Part shown: one piece after another, positions 15,444 through 25,391 of the stretch
How positions within the stretch are numbered: the first letter of the stretch is position 1
Layout: each line of letters begins with the position of its first letter
Assembly: GCA_963781665.1 (NCBI GenBank)
Contig: CAWAGA010000002.1
Location: 2,976,001 to 3,040,000 of the forward strand
Length of the DNA stretch: 64,000 nucleotides
Direction: 5' to 3'
DNA from: JAJYIW01 sp963781665
GTDB taxonomy: Bacteria; Chloroflexota; Anaerolineae; Anaerolineales; Anaerolineaceae
Program-made: the position numbers and the translations under genes
The notes under the pieces: generated by a model
Database searches by the model: none
What the model was told of the DNA's origin: nothing
Seen by the model: the letters and a program-made list of their open reading frames with translations, nothing else

Positions 15444-18400
15444 GTGGCGTTTGTAGAAGGGCAGGACGAGATGGATTACCTGTGGTACCACTTGCGAGAG
15501 ACTGAAGGCAGGCGTGAGTATACCGGCTACCGGGTGGTACGGCTGCTTCAACTGACCTTCCTGCCCCTGGAAGCGCGCTCCGATCCGGGGCTGCTGCAAA
15601 AGATGCGCACCGTCCTGCGGGGGCTGTACGGCTCCAAGGCTAACTTCCTCTACCTGGCCGCCGGCATCTTCGATGAACCCCAGCCGCCGGTCGGAATCGT
15701 CCAGTGCTATGGGGTTTCAGCTTTTGCCCCCACCCTGGAAGAAGCCTGCGCCCATTCCCTCCGGAATCTGGCAGCTCTCAAGGGGGCTCTGAGCGGCGCT
15801 TACCGCCAGATCCGCCTGCAACCCCTGACCGCTCGTTTAGCGCAGTGGATCTTCCTGAGCTTCCACGACATGCCCCACGTCCTGCTCACCGTCGGCCATA
15901 CCGACCCCAGGGAGAACGCCCGGGGTACATCTGGGGGACTGCTCCAAAATCCACTGGTCGAAGCCGGGCCTACGGCCCAGCAGTACACCCTCCAGCAAAA
16001 CGAGATCCTTTTCCGAGGGATGAGCGACCTGACGGAGGAGTTCATCTTCCTGGTGCTCACCTCCCCGGTCTCCCTGGGCGACCTGACTGAAATGCTGACC
16101 GGATTGGCTGAGAATGCCTCTACCTGGGCGGCCTGGCAGAATGGAGTGCGGGGGATCACCTTCGGGGTTAGCCTGCCGGCCATGCTCTCCGGGCTCCTGG
16201 CTCAATCCACCACCCAGAGCACCGGCAGCAGCCAGGGCAGCGCCCAGAGCGCCGGCCAGGCGCATTCCACCAGCCAGGCGCATACCGATGGCACAGCCCG
16301 CACCCAGGGGACAGTCAATTCAAGCGGCTGGTCGCAGGCGGTGGGCAGCTCGGTCTCCCACTCGACCGGCACGACCCTCTCTCAGGGCCAGGCTCAAACG
16401 ACTGGCCAGGCGGTCACCGATGGCACCGCATCGACCCAGAGCTCGGGTCATACCAACTCCCAGGGGTCTGGCGCCAGCCACTCGGACAGCTTCAACTGGG
16501 GCTTGCGGGCCGGCATCCAGCCGGCAGGTGTGGGTATCGGCGGCAATGTCGGTTGGGGAACGATGGATACCACCTCTACCATGGCCTCCCAATCGGACAT
16601 GACCGGGCAGTCGGATACGGCCAGCCATGCGGTTACCTCAAGCCAGGCGGACACCACCAGCCAGGGGGTGGCAGTTTCCGACGTAACAACGACAACGCTC
16701 TCGCAGTCCGCCGGCGCCTTCGGCAGCCATGCCGTCTCGCAAGCGGACACCACCAGCCAGGCGGATACCTCCGGGCAGGCAGACACCACCAGCACGGCCA
16801 CCAGCCAGATGCAATCCACCTCGCTCGGACAAGCTTTGGGGCAAGCCGCTTCTACCGGGCTGACTGTGGGGATCGCTCCGTCTCTCGCGGCTCACAACAG
16901 CTACCAGTGGCAGTTCGACCCGGCCATCCTGGTCACCCAGATCCTCAGGCAGCAGCAGAGCCTGCTCAATTTGGCCACCAAGGAAGGGGCATACTACACC
17001 GACGTGTACGCCATGACCCGCACCGAAGGCGGGAAGCAAGCTCTGATGGGGTTGATCCTGGAAGCTTTTCACGGCACCGAGGACGTGATCACCGGGGTAC
17101 AGACCCGCGACCTGACGCAGGAAGAGAGCGCCTACATCGGCCGGCACGCCAAAGCCTTCACGCCTTCTACCCGGGTGGAGACCGTTCCAGAAGTTCTCAG
17201 TGGGTATTCTAACTCAACCCTGCTTACCATGCTGCAACTGGCAGCCTACACCGCACCAGGGATGTTCGAGCAAGGAACCGCTCTGACCGTCCAGGAATCG
17301 ACCCCCGATTTTGCCTTCCGGCCGGCCATGCCTGGCGAGGTGGCCATCGGCTGGCAGTGGAGCAGCGAAACCGGGCAGCTCACCCATACGCCGCTCTGCC
17401 TGGCCCAGGATCGCCACTTCCATACCGCTTTTTGTGGGGACACCGGCTTTGGCAAGAGCGTGGCGGCCGAACGATTGGCGTATGAGACCACCCAAAAGTG
17501 GCATTTTAGAAGCGTGGTGCTGGATTTCGGGCAGGGCTGGCGACGAGCGTTGAATTGGGCGGGATTGGAAGGCAGGGTGGATATCCGCCAGCTCTACCCT
17601 GGCGCACCGCGGCCGTTACGCTGGAATATTCTCAAGGTCCCAAAACGGTCTTTTCCCGGTCGTTACCGCACGCTGGTCAGCGAGCTGTTTGCCAATGCCG
17701 GCCGGATGGGTCCCCGCCAGCTTGGTTTCATGCGACGAGCTTTGACCCAGGTCTACACCAACCTGGGCGTCCTGACCAACGACATGGAAGTGGCCAGTCA
17801 CCCCACCTGGGGCCACTTGCAGAACAACGCCGAAGTGGATGTCATCCAGGAATGGCGAGACCAGAACTACATAGCAGGAACTGCCCAGGTTGGCATGCCC
17901 TTGCTTGATCTTCAACCGGGTGAGTTGCAGGCCCTGGCCGTCTTTCGCAGCCGACAGGCAGACGTGCGCATGTGGGTCGAACGCTTGAAGAGTTTCTACG
18001 CCATGCTGCCCAAGGGTGACCAGGCCAGCCGGGCCAGCCTGGAAGGGGTGCTTCTGAGGCTTGAGCAGTTTGCCGAAGGGCAGATGGTCTGGCAGTACGG
18101 GGCAGGACCCGAGACACTGCCGGTCGAAGATTTAGGGCTGCTGGGTCCCAGGGACGACCCCTGGGGATTGCTGATCGTCGAGGGCGGGGCTGAGATGGAC
18201 GAGTATCCTAAGGCAGCCTTGCTGGCTTTACTCTCCAGCGTGCTGTACTTCGACAGCGTCGTCCGCCGGAGGGAGAGCCTGGCCGGCGCCCATTTTCCAC
18301 CCATGCAAATCTTCTTCGAAGAAGCCAACAAAGTCCTGACCGGCGTCTCAGGAGCAGCGGCTGATCAAAATGCATCGGCCGGAAAGGACGAGCAAGTCAG

Positions 18401-18764
18401 CGAGGTTTTCCAGACCTTCTGGCGGGATGGGCGTAAGTACCGGATTTACCTGCACCTGATCGCCCAGACCGTCAGCGCTCTGCCGGCCGGCATCCTCTCA
18501 TCCTGTAACAATGGCTTCTTCTTCCAGACTAAGTATCCCCACGATCGGGACCTGATCCTGGCGCATATCGGGCGTAGCGAGAAGGGAATTGTCAATACCG
18601 AATATAAACGTTACTTGGCGCGCATTCCCCGGCAAATGGCTATCGCCAAGCTGGGTTACAGCGACGACGTGAACGAACTCGAACCCATGCTGGTCCATCC
18701 CCTGATGGTCTCCGGCAAAGAGCCTTCAGACCGGGAAATCCTGGAAAGGTTGGGGCCTGGATAA
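15444..18764 (+). CDS. VirB4-like secretion ATPase with giant Ser/Thr/Gln/Gly-rich insert
   Basis: 1106 residues. The N-terminal domain (1-250) precedes an extraordinary low-complexity segment (about 252-470) built of SQADTTSQ- and TGQAVTDGT-like units, interrupted near 350-372 by a hydrophobic Gly-rich stretch (GLRAGIQPAGVGIGGNVGWG). The ATPase domain follows: Walker A GDTGFGKS at 665-672, a Walker B-like LLIVEGGAEMDEYP, and a later MQIFFEEANKVL plus IYLHLIAQTVSALPAG that match the VirB4/TraC/HerA fold. VirB4 ATPases power type IV secretion and conjugation. Such an insert is not part of the usual family. The start may be upstream of the first ATG-like codon at 15444. Confidence 0.75.
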   Translation: MAFVEGQDEMDYLWYHLRETEGRREYTGYRVVRLLQLTFLPLEARSDPGLLQKMRTVLRGLYGSKANFLYLAAGIFDEPQPPVGIVQCYGVSAFAPTLEEACAHSLRNLAALKGALSGAYRQIRLQPLTARLAQWIFLSFHDMPHVLLTVGHTDPRENARGTSGGLLQNPLVEAGPTAQQYTLQQNEILFRGMSDLTEEFIFLVLTSPVSLGDLTEMLTGLAENASTWAAWQNGVRGITFGVSLPAMLSGLLAQSTTQSTGSSQGSAQSAGQAHSTSQAHTDGTARTQGTVNSSGWSQAVGSSVSHSTGTTLSQGQAQTTGQAVTDGTASTQSSGHTNSQGSGASHSDSFNWGLRAGIQPAGVGIGGNVGWGTMDTTSTMASQSDMTGQSDTASHAVTSSQADTTSQGVAVSDVTTTTLSQSAGAFGSHAVSQADTTSQADTSGQADTTSTATSQMQSTSLGQALGQAASTGLTVGIAPSLAAHNSYQWQFDPAILVTQILRQQQSLLNLATKEGAYYTDVYAMTRTEGGKQALMGLILEAFHGTEDVITGVQTRDLTQEESAYIGRHAKAFTPSTRVETVPEVLSGYSNSTLLTMLQLAAYTAPGMFEQGTALTVQESTPDFAFRPAMPGEVAIGWQWSSETGQLTHTPLCLAQDRHFHTAFCGDTGFGKSVAAERLAYETTQKWHFRSVVLDFGQGWRRALNWAGLEGRVDIRQLYPGAPRPLRWNILKVPKRSFPGRYRTLVSELFANAGRMGPRQLGFMRRALTQVYTNLGVLTNDMEVASHPTWGHLQNNAEVDVIQEWRDQNYIAGTAQVGMPLLDLQPGELQALAVFRSRQADVRMWVERLKSFYAMLPKGDQASRASLEGVLLRLEQFAEGQMVWQYGAGPETLPVEDLGLLGPRDDPWGLLIVEGGAEMDEYPKAALLALLSSVLYFDSVVRRRESLAGAHFPPMQIFFEEANKVLTGVSGAAADQNASAGKDEQVSEVFQTFWRDGRKYRIYLHLIAQTVSALPAGILSSCNNGFFFQTKYPHDRDLILAHIGRSEKGIVNTEYKRYLARIPRQMAIAKLGYSDDVNELEPMLVHPLMVSGKEPSDREILERLGPG

Positions 18765-18782
18765 GGCAGGAGAGGAGAAAAA

Positions 18783-19241
18783 TCAATGCATCGTAACTTG
18801 AATTTTCTGGAGGATTTCAACCCGGGTGCTCACCGGAACTTCCAGCCAGCGGTCGTGGGGGTAGGGCTTGCCAAAATCGGGATCGGTGAAGACCATTCCA
18901 TCAATGATGACCTCGTGGTTGTAGCGTGGGACAGCCCACCAATGGACGTGCGGATCAGGTGGTGTTTCGCGATACGCAAAGTTCATGTTGCACGACCAGT
19001 TGAACAATGTCGTACCAAAGGCTTGCCTGACTGCCTGTTCGTGGCTGCGGATAAGCGCCAAAAAGTCAAGCATTTCTCCGTCAGTCAACCCTGCAAGGTC
19101 ACCGGTATGCCTTTTGAGTTGGATTACAGCCAGGCCAATCCAACACTGGTTTGGCGCGAGGCAGGCTCGCCAGTAGGTGGTTTCATACAGAAAAAGGGAT
19201 TCATGGTTGTCATATGACCAGGAACAAATAGGACAGGTCAT
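18783..19241 (-). CDS. HIT (histidine triad) family protein
   Basis: 152 residues. N-terminal CPIC zinc-like pair; C-terminal HIT motif in the form DPHVHWWAVPRY (H-x-H-x-W), the nucleotide-binding and catalytic site of this hydrolase/transferase family. The spacing is right for a HIT-like protein rather than canonical HINT. It sits on the minus strand between the VirB4-like gene and cpaB, breaking the co-directional cluster, so it is probably an independent insertion. Confidence 0.75.
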   Translation of the reverse strand: MTCPICSWSYDNHESLFLYETTYWRACLAPNQCWIGLAVIQLKRHTGDLAGLTDGEMLDFLALIRSHEQAVRQAFGTTLFNWSCNMNFAYRETPPDPHVHWWAVPRYNHEVIIDGMVFTDPDFGKPYPHDRWLEVPVSTRVEILQKIQVTMH

Positions 19242-19321
19242 TTAATGGGATACCTCTTCTCTGAAAATGAATTGGTTTCTCTTGAATTTTACATGAGCTT
19301 TAAAAGAAAGGAAAACAACCT

Positions 19322-20221
19322 ATGGAAAAAAGACGTTCTCCCTGGATAGCCATCGTGTTGGCGGTCGTCGTCGGGCTGATGGTCATCGTCCTGCTCAATG
19401 GGGTCATCCGGCCCACATCGGTCGTGGTGGCTAAGGTGGCGATTTCACCCGGCACGCCCCTTACCGCTGATCTACTCGAGCTGCGTACCATCCCTATGCA
19501 GGCTAAACCCAATGGAGCTTTCAGCAGCATCCAGGATTTGGTGGGTAAGGTCCTGGCAGTAGGGAGGGCTCCCGGCGACTACATTACTGCGTCAGTCTTA
19601 GGCGACACCTCCCAGGCCGGCATCCCGGCCAACCTGGCTCCGGACCACCTGGCGTTGGCGGTCAGCGTCAACCTGGCATCCGGCGTGGCCGGCCTGCTTC
19701 GAGAGGGCCAGACCGTAACCTTGATTGGCATGCTCTCCCCGGATGTGCTCCAGAGCGTGGCTGGTCCGGCCACATTCGTGCCTTCCACCTTCCTGCCGAC
19801 TTCTGAGGTGACCGGCTTTGGCGGACCGGCGGTCACCCCCTCGCCGACGCCTACCCCCGAACCTCCCCAGGCGCCCCTGGCCCGGATCGCCATCAGTGGA
19901 GTGAAGGTCCTCATGGTGCCCCAATCCTTCCGTTACGAGGAGCTGCCGGCGAGTTCCAGCCAGGACCAGCTCTTTGCCAGCGCCCGGACGGTCTCGGCTG
20001 CCCAGGATGGAAGCGTGATCGTCCTGGACGTGCCGGCCACCCCGGTCGAGGTCATCTCCGGCTTCAAGGTTAATCCCTCAACCCTCATTGTTGCTTTGAA
20101 CCAGTACGGCAACCTCTACCTAACCCTGGAATCGGCGGAGGGTTTCAAGGAACCTGATGTATTGACTCTCAATTTGGCCGACCTGTACAACGCCATGAAT
20201 GACGACCCGGGAGGGAAGTGA
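19322..20221 (+). CDS. cpaB: CpaB/RcpC-like Flp pilus assembly protein
   Basis: 299 residues: N-terminal membrane helix (IAIVLAVVVGLMVIVLLNGV), then a SAF domain (VVVAKVAISPGTPLTADLLELRTIP) and a second CpaB-like part (LALAVSVNLASGVAGLLREGQTVTLIG). CpaB/RcpC is a periplasmic or extracytoplasmic assembly factor of Tad pili. It carries a Pro/Thr-rich linker around 180. First gene of the Tad operon and ends in a one-base overlap with cpaE. Confidence 0.8.
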   Translation: MEKRRSPWIAIVLAVVVGLMVIVLLNGVIRPTSVVVAKVAISPGTPLTADLLELRTIPMQAKPNGAFSSIQDLVGKVLAVGRAPGDYITASVLGDTSQAGIPANLAPDHLALAVSVNLASGVAGLLREGQTVTLIGMLSPDVLQSVAGPATFVPSTFLPTSEVTGFGGPAVTPSPTPTPEPPQAPLARIAISGVKVLMVPQSFRYEELPASSSQDQLFASARTVSAAQDGSVIVLDVPATPVEVISGFKVNPSTLIVALNQYGNLYLTLESAEGFKEPDVLTLNLADLYNAMNDDPGGK

Positions 20222-21522
20222 TGGCTGCCCCACAACCTCAAGACCAGAAAGTGAGCGTCATGCTGGCCGGACCGGGACACGAAGCGGTCTTCTACCAGAT
20301 GCAGCCGCCCTTTATTTCGGATACAAGATTTGTGGTCAGCACCAGTTCCACCCAGTGGAGCGCCTTCGGAGGGAGCCTGTCCCAGATGCGCCCTGACCTG
20401 GTCATCGTCCAGGCGGAGATCGCCCCCGGCCCCGAAGCGTTGCTCCAAGCGCTCGCCGAGTTGCAAGTCTGGCATGGGATTGCCATCCTGGTGTTGCCGG
20501 CCGCCCTGCGGGACCTGCGCGGCACCTTCGAGAAAGCAGCGGTGGTGCGAGGGGTGTACATTGCCCCGGTGAACTGGGGCGAGATCGCCCAGGCCGGTTT
20601 TGCGGCTGTGATGACCGAGCGTGCAAGGGCGGCGGCAGCTGCCCCCTTGCAGGAAGCTTATCTATCCAGAGCCAGCAGGGCAGCCGTGGGGACCCGGGTG
20701 GTAGCGTTCATCTCGGCTACCGGTGGGACGGGGCGTTCGACGATCGCCGAGAGCCTGGGGTACGAGCTGAGCATGCACATGAACGTCAAGTCTTTACTGA
20801 TGTCCTTCGACCTGCCTCCGGCGGCTGCCCCTCACCTGATGCTGCGTTACGTCCCCAATGCCATGGAATACTTCACCCGGCCTGGGGATGGCTTTGCCGC
20901 CGCCATCCAGAGCCGGGAAGGGTTGGATGTGCTCATGGCTCCAGAGAACTCGGTCGATTACCAGAAAGCGGCGGAGTATTCGACCTCCCACCGTTCTGAT
21001 CCGGAGAGCATCTATTCGCTGGTGATGACGGCCTGGACGCGCAACTACGCCGCGGTTTTGCTCGACCTGCCGGCCGGCGAGCAGCCTTGGAGCCTGCAGG
21101 GAATTGCTGCGGCCAATACGGCGGTGATCGTCTCGCGCTGCACCTTTGCCGATATGAGCGCCACCCGCCACTCCCTGGTCTTGCTGCTCGAACGGCTGGT
21201 CAGCGTGCACCGAATTCCCAGGGAAGCTATCTTCCTGGTGCTCAATCAGGTGAGTGAACGATCGTCGATCTCGCCAAGAGGCTTTCACGACGAGCTGGTA
21301 TCCGGTTACGGCTGGGCGCCTCCGGTGGCTGCTGTGATTCCCTACCTGCCGGCCATTGTCCAGGCCCAGGATGAAGAGGTCCCGGCGGTGACAAGGGTTG
21401 ATCCCCTGGCCAAAGCGATGCACACCCTGGGTGAGTGGCTCTTCCCCGGCCGGAATATGGCCAGCCAGGACGAAAGTAACGGCAGGAGCCGGCTCAGATT
21501 GCCCCATTTCAGGTTTACGTAG
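20221..21522 (+). CDS. cpaE: CpaE-like Flp pilus assembly ATPase (MinD/ParA type)
   Basis: 433 residues. An N-terminal receiver-like part (FVVSTSSTQWSAF, LVIVQAEIAPG) precedes a ParA/MinD fold (VVAFISATGGTGRSTIAESLGYEL). The Walker A is deviant: GGTGRST has Arg where KGGxGKS/T has Lys, as in other CpaE proteins with a weak P-loop. CpaE helps localise the pilus machine. ATG at 20221 is chosen because it overlaps the cpaB stop. Confidence 0.8.
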   Translation: MAAPQPQDQKVSVMLAGPGHEAVFYQMQPPFISDTRFVVSTSSTQWSAFGGSLSQMRPDLVIVQAEIAPGPEALLQALAELQVWHGIAILVLPAALRDLRGTFEKAAVVRGVYIAPVNWGEIAQAGFAAVMTERARAAAAAPLQEAYLSRASRAAVGTRVVAFISATGGTGRSTIAESLGYELSMHMNVKSLLMSFDLPPAAAPHLMLRYVPNAMEYFTRPGDGFAAAIQSREGLDVLMAPENSVDYQKAAEYSTSHRSDPESIYSLVMTAWTRNYAAVLLDLPAGEQPWSLQGIAAANTAVIVSRCTFADMSATRHSLVLLLERLVSVHRIPREAIFLVLNQVSERSSISPRGFHDELVSGYGWAPPVAAVIPYLPAIVQAQDEEVPAVTRVDPLAKAMHTLGEWLFPGRNMASQDESNGRSRLRLPHFRFT

Positions 21523-21561
21523 GATAGGCCGTCAGGGATAAGGCAATTAGGCAATAAGGCA

Positions 21562-22913
21562 ATGAGGAATTGGGATATGTTCAAGAATGGGAATGGTCAC
21601 GATAAAGGGCTGACGAGCCTGTACGATCCGATCAAAAGCTCTGGTCGAACCCCGGATAGTGGGATGAAAGACGCTATCGCTAACGAAGTGATCGATCAGG
21701 TAAACCGGGAGTTCCCGGTGGAGGTGCTGCGCTCCCCAACCGACGCGGATCGCCAGCGTATCCAGGAGCGGATCAACACCCTGGTGGCCCTGGCTTACCG
21801 TAGAAACGACGTCTATGGCGCTTACCAGGCGGACGGCGAGCTGGGGGCGGAGCTTGGCCGGCGCTTGATGGGATTGGGTTTCCTGGATCTGCTGCTCCCG
21901 CCGGCCCGGACGGACCTGTCTGAGATTTGTATCTATTCTTCCGGGCTGGTGCAGGTGATGAAGAAGAACAGTGTCCGCTGGGAGACGGTTCCCGAGATGA
22001 AGCCAGACCCGGCCGAGATCAACCGGGTGTTGGATCGCCTGCTGGGACCGCAGAACAAGAGCATCAACGAAGCCAACCCCTCGATCAACGCCAAGCTGCC
22101 GTCCACACCGCACAACCCAGGTGGCGGGCGAGTGAAGGCGCTCCACCCGGTGATCGTCCCACCGGGACGGAACCCCAGCGTCAACCTGCGCCTGTTCGAG
22201 CAAAAACCGGTCCGCCCGGAATGGATCCTGGAGCGGGGGATGATGAGCCAGGAGATGATGGATCTACTGAAGAAAGCAATTGAGGAGGGTTACCGCATCC
22301 TGATCACCGGGGGACGCGCACCGGCAAGACCACCCTCCTCTCGGCCTTGTGCAACTTCCTGCCCCCGGCCTGGCGGATTGTCAAGATCGAGGACCCCGAG
22401 GAGATCTGGATCGACCGGGCAACCGTTCAGACGATTGAAGCCAGACCTGCCCCCATCGGCACCGAGATCCAACCTTACACCCTGGCCAATGGGGTGGACG
22501 ACGCTTTGCGTATGTCTCCCGACTACCTGATCCTGGGCGAGGTGCGGGATGGGCAGGCAGCTTTATCCCTCTTCCGGGCGATGCTCACCGGCCATTCCGG
22601 TGCCTCCACCTTCCATGCCGACAGCCCAAGGGAAGCGGTCCGTCGCTTGACGACCGTCCTGGGAGCCGATGCCGGGGTAAGGGCCTTCGATGCCCGGCAA
22701 TTGATCGCCGAAGCGGTTGACCTCCTGGTGCAGATCGGCATCCGTCACGAGGTACGCCGGGTGACAGCCATCACCAACCTGGCCAAGGAGCTCAAGAACG
22801 GCGATGTGGTCTTCGAGCCGGTTTACCGTTACGACGAAAGCTCTCCGGAGGGCCAGCCGGGTTGGGATAAGGCAGGGGATCTACGCAGGCGTCTGATTAC
22901 TGAAGTGGAATAG
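21562..22913 (+). CDS. cpaF: CpaF/TadA-like Flp pilus assembly ATPase, frameshifted in this sequence
   Basis: The first frame runs to the Walker A loop (YRILITGG) and then goes out of frame. The second frame continues as TTLLSALCNFLPPAWRIVKIEDPEE...RPAPIGTEIQPYTL to VKDVVFEPVYRYDE. Adding one G to the five-G run at 22309-22313 restores GGTRTGKTT, so it is one protein of about 450 residues with the secretion ATPase motifs (Asp box KIEDPEEIWID, Walker B LRMSPDYLILGEVRDG). CpaF drives Flp pilus assembly. Either a genuine frameshift or a homopolymer error. Confidence 0.8.
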
Positions 22914-22922
22914 GAGGAAACG

Positions 22923-23807
22923 ATGGCGACTTTGATTGGTATTCTGGCTGCCTTGCTGGTCTTGATCCTGTTTGCCCCACCCAGGGTGTGCCATGGCGAA
23001 GCCGGCAAGCGATTGGCGGAGATGTATTCTCTCGATACAGTGCGCACCTTGAGCGAGCTCAAGCCTGGCTCGCTGGAGTATAGACTCCTGGCCGGCGGCC
23101 TGCGCCTGCAGCCGCTCACCTTCAGGCTGCTGACGGTGGCTTTGGGGATTGCTGCCGGCGTCATCGTCTGGCCTTTCCTGCCGGGGCTGCCGGTTCTGAT
23201 CCTGGGCGTGATCGCCGCTTACCTGCCTTACGCCTGGTTGAGTGAAAAAGTCAAGAGCCGTGGCCGGGAGATCGACAAGCTCATGCCGGTGGCCGTTGGG
23301 CGCATTACCGCAGGCCTGCTCTCCGGCGGCTCGATACCGGAAGTGCTGCAAAGAACCGGCGAATCTCTCGCCATGGAATCCCCCAATCCCTTAACGCCAG
23401 AATTACTCCTCACATCTGCAGAACTGCGCAGCAAGGATCGCACCCAGGCCTTTGGCAACCTGGCAGCCCGCTCACCGTCCACCTCGTTGGCCAACCTGGC
23501 CTACCTGCTGGATGGCTACAGCGAAGCCGGTGGGAGCAAGTACACAGAGGTGCTCCTGCAGATCTCCCAACGAGTCCAGCAACTTTTAGTGGCTCGCAAC
23601 CGGTCGGTGGCCAAAGCCGGCGACGCACTGCTCTCGGCTCGCCTCATCCCAGGCGTATTGTTGGTCGTTTTCCTGTTCCTCACCCGTGACCCGCTCATCC
23701 AGGGGTCGCTGATGGCCTTGCCGGTGCAGATCGTCATCTCGGTCGGGATCGGGCTGATGGTCGCCGGGTATTTGTTGATCAACTCGATGGTTTCGGAGGC
23801 GGTATGA
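22923..23807 (+). CDS. tadB: TadB-like type II secretion F-domain protein
   Basis: 294 residues, AGGAGGAAACG ribosome-binding site. Membrane segments at the N-terminus (LIGILAALLVLILFAPP), two around residues 60-105, and at the C-terminus (LIPGVLLVVFLFLT, QIVISVGIGLMVAGYLL) flank a helical cytoplasmic T2SSF domain. TadB and TadC form the inner-membrane platform of the Tad pilus. ATGA overlap with tadC. Confidence 0.8.
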   Translation: MATLIGILAALLVLILFAPPRVCHGEAGKRLAEMYSLDTVRTLSELKPGSLEYRLLAGGLRLQPLTFRLLTVALGIAAGVIVWPFLPGLPVLILGVIAAYLPYAWLSEKVKSRGREIDKLMPVAVGRITAGLLSGGSIPEVLQRTGESLAMESPNPLTPELLLTSAELRSKDRTQAFGNLAARSPSTSLANLAYLLDGYSEAGGSKYTEVLLQISQRVQQLLVARNRSVAKAGDALLSARLIPGVLLVVFLFLTRDPLIQGSLMALPVQIVISVGIGLMVAGYLLINSMVSEAV

Positions 23808-24661
23808 CCCTGGTTTACCTGATTGCGATTGCGACGACGGCATTAATCATTGTGCTACGGGTGGAGTTCGTCTCCAGCCTGCCGAAAGGTAAGGCAGCCC
23901 GCTTCCTGCAGGAGAGTGGCCAACCCGCCGGAAAGGAGCTGCCTGGTTGGCGGGGGTTGCTTTCAAAGATGGACCGAGCCACAGCTCGCTGGACGCCCGG
24001 TTCGCTTTTGAAGAAGGCGAAGTCCGACCTGTATTTTGCCCAATTGGAAGGCAAATGGGAGAACTGGGACGAGCTGCAGTTCACTTCCCTGCGGGTGGCG
24101 CTGGCACTGACTGCGCTCGTTCTGGGCTTGCTGCTCTATGACAACCTGGTCCTGGCCGGCATCGCCGCTTTGGTGGGCTGGCAGGTGCCGGCGACCCTGA
24201 TGGGCGGGGTAGCCCGCAGGATGAGGCGCCGTTTCCAGGCTCAGCTTCCCGAGTACATCCAGCTCGTAGCGGCCCAGATGGCAGCCGGTGTGTCGCTCGA
24301 AGAAGCCTTACGGCGCACTGCCCTGACTGGCAGCCTGGTGGCGAAGTGGATGCAGCACGTCCTGCAGATGTCGCAGGGACGGGTGATCTTTAACCAGTTG
24401 CAGAAGGAAGCCCAGGCTTCGGGCCTGCCGGATTTGATTGGGCTGTCAGTCCAATTGGAGTTCGTCCGCCTGGGGACCGCCCAACAGGAACTGATGGCTC
24501 AAATGGCCAACCGGATCGCGGCTGAATACACTGCCGGCGCCGAACAGCGGGCGGAGAAGGTGGGGGCGGAGCTGGTCATCCCCATGGTGCTATTCTACTT
24601 CCTGCCGTTTATTGGCATCATCCTGGTTCTGATTGGCTGGCCGATTGTGAATACCTTGTAG
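23804..24661 (+). CDS. tadC: TadC-like type II secretion F-domain protein
   Basis: 285 residues. N-terminal helix (LVYLIAIATTALIIVLRVEF), central helices (VALALTALVLGLLLYDNLVLAGIAALVGW), an F-domain with YIQLVAAQMAAGVSLEEALRR, and a C-terminal helix pair (VIPMVLFYFLPFIGIILVLIGW). Partner of tadB. Confidence 0.8.
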   Translation: MTLVYLIAIATTALIIVLRVEFVSSLPKGKAARFLQESGQPAGKELPGWRGLLSKMDRATARWTPGSLLKKAKSDLYFAQLEGKWENWDELQFTSLRVALALTALVLGLLLYDNLVLAGIAALVGWQVPATLMGGVARRMRRRFQAQLPEYIQLVAAQMAAGVSLEEALRRTALTGSLVAKWMQHVLQMSQGRVIFNQLQKEAQASGLPDLIGLSVQLEFVRLGTAQQELMAQMANRIAAEYTAGAEQRAEKVGAELVIPMVLFYFLPFIGIILVLIGWPIVNTL

Positions 24662-24672
24662 GAGGTTTTGAA

Positions 24673-24819
24673 ATGGTTAATTCGGGATTCTCAGTTATTC
24701 AGGCATTCTCGATTGCCGGATCGACATTCTTGATCGGGATCACGATAGGATGGGTGTTGGCTTTATTCCACTTGGGAAATTCAGCCGGTGTATCCAATTA
24801 TACGGATGGAGAAGATTGA
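24673..24819 (+). CDS. Small single-pass membrane protein
   Basis: 48 residues with AGGAGG at 24660-24665. One membrane helix (STFLIGITIGWVLALFHL) and an acidic tail ending GED. Too short to classify. It is inside the Tad operon and its stop is five bases before the next start. Confidence 0.5.
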   Translation: MVNSGFSVIQAFSIAGSTFLIGITIGWVLALFHLGNSAGVSNYTDGED

Positions 24820-24824
24820 AGGCT

Positions 24825-25391
24825 ATGAAGGACCGGTTGGGGATTGCCTTTTTCACCTTCGCAGCGGTCGTTTCCGGGTTGTTTGCCTGGGAGCATCCTA
24901 CGCTCCTGGCCTGGTTGGCTGCGTTACACAACGCGGTTCTGGCTTTGATCTATTCTCATCGTAAACCTGCTCAAGGATATGATCGTGTTGGGTTGGGGTT
25001 GGGGTTGGGGTTGCTGGTTGCTTTGTTGTCGTTGTTGACGCCATTTCCCAGAGGCATTCCCTTACCACTCACCATTTTAGGATGCCTGGGATACGCCCTG
25101 ATCTTCTGGTCACTGCTGGCTTTAGGGAATCGTTTTGGGATCGCCCCGGCTGATCGCGGCCTGGTTGTTCGGGGTCCTTATCACCTGGTGCGCCATCCCA
25201 TGTACCTGGGAGAGCTCGTTTTACGGGCGTCACTGGTTGCTGCTTCCCCTCAACTATGGATTGCCGTTGCCATGCTGATAGCCCTGGCAGGTATCCAGGT
25301 CCTTCGAGCAATGCGAGAAGAGGCTATTATCGCCGGTTACCCAGTGTATTCTGACCGGGTTCGATACCGCCTGGTTCCGGGAGTTTGGTGA
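24825..25391 (+). CDS. Isoprenylcysteine carboxyl methyltransferase-like membrane protein
   Basis: 188 residues from ATG 24825. Four or five membrane helices and the ICMT/PEMT signature GPYHLVRHPMYLGELV followed by MREEAIIAGYPVYSDRVRYRLVPGVW. Such enzymes methylate lipids or C-terminal groups with S-adenosylmethionine. Its presence between TadC and a second F-domain-like protein is not part of the classical Tad set; the substrate is unknown. Confidence 0.75.
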   Translation: MKDRLGIAFFTFAAVVSGLFAWEHPTLLAWLAALHNAVLALIYSHRKPAQGYDRVGLGLGLGLLVALLSLLTPFPRGIPLPLTILGCLGYALIFWSLLALGNRFGIAPADRGLVVRGPYHLVRHPMYLGELVLRASLVAASPQLWIAVAMLIALAGIQVLRAMREEAIIAGYPVYSDRVRYRLVPGVW

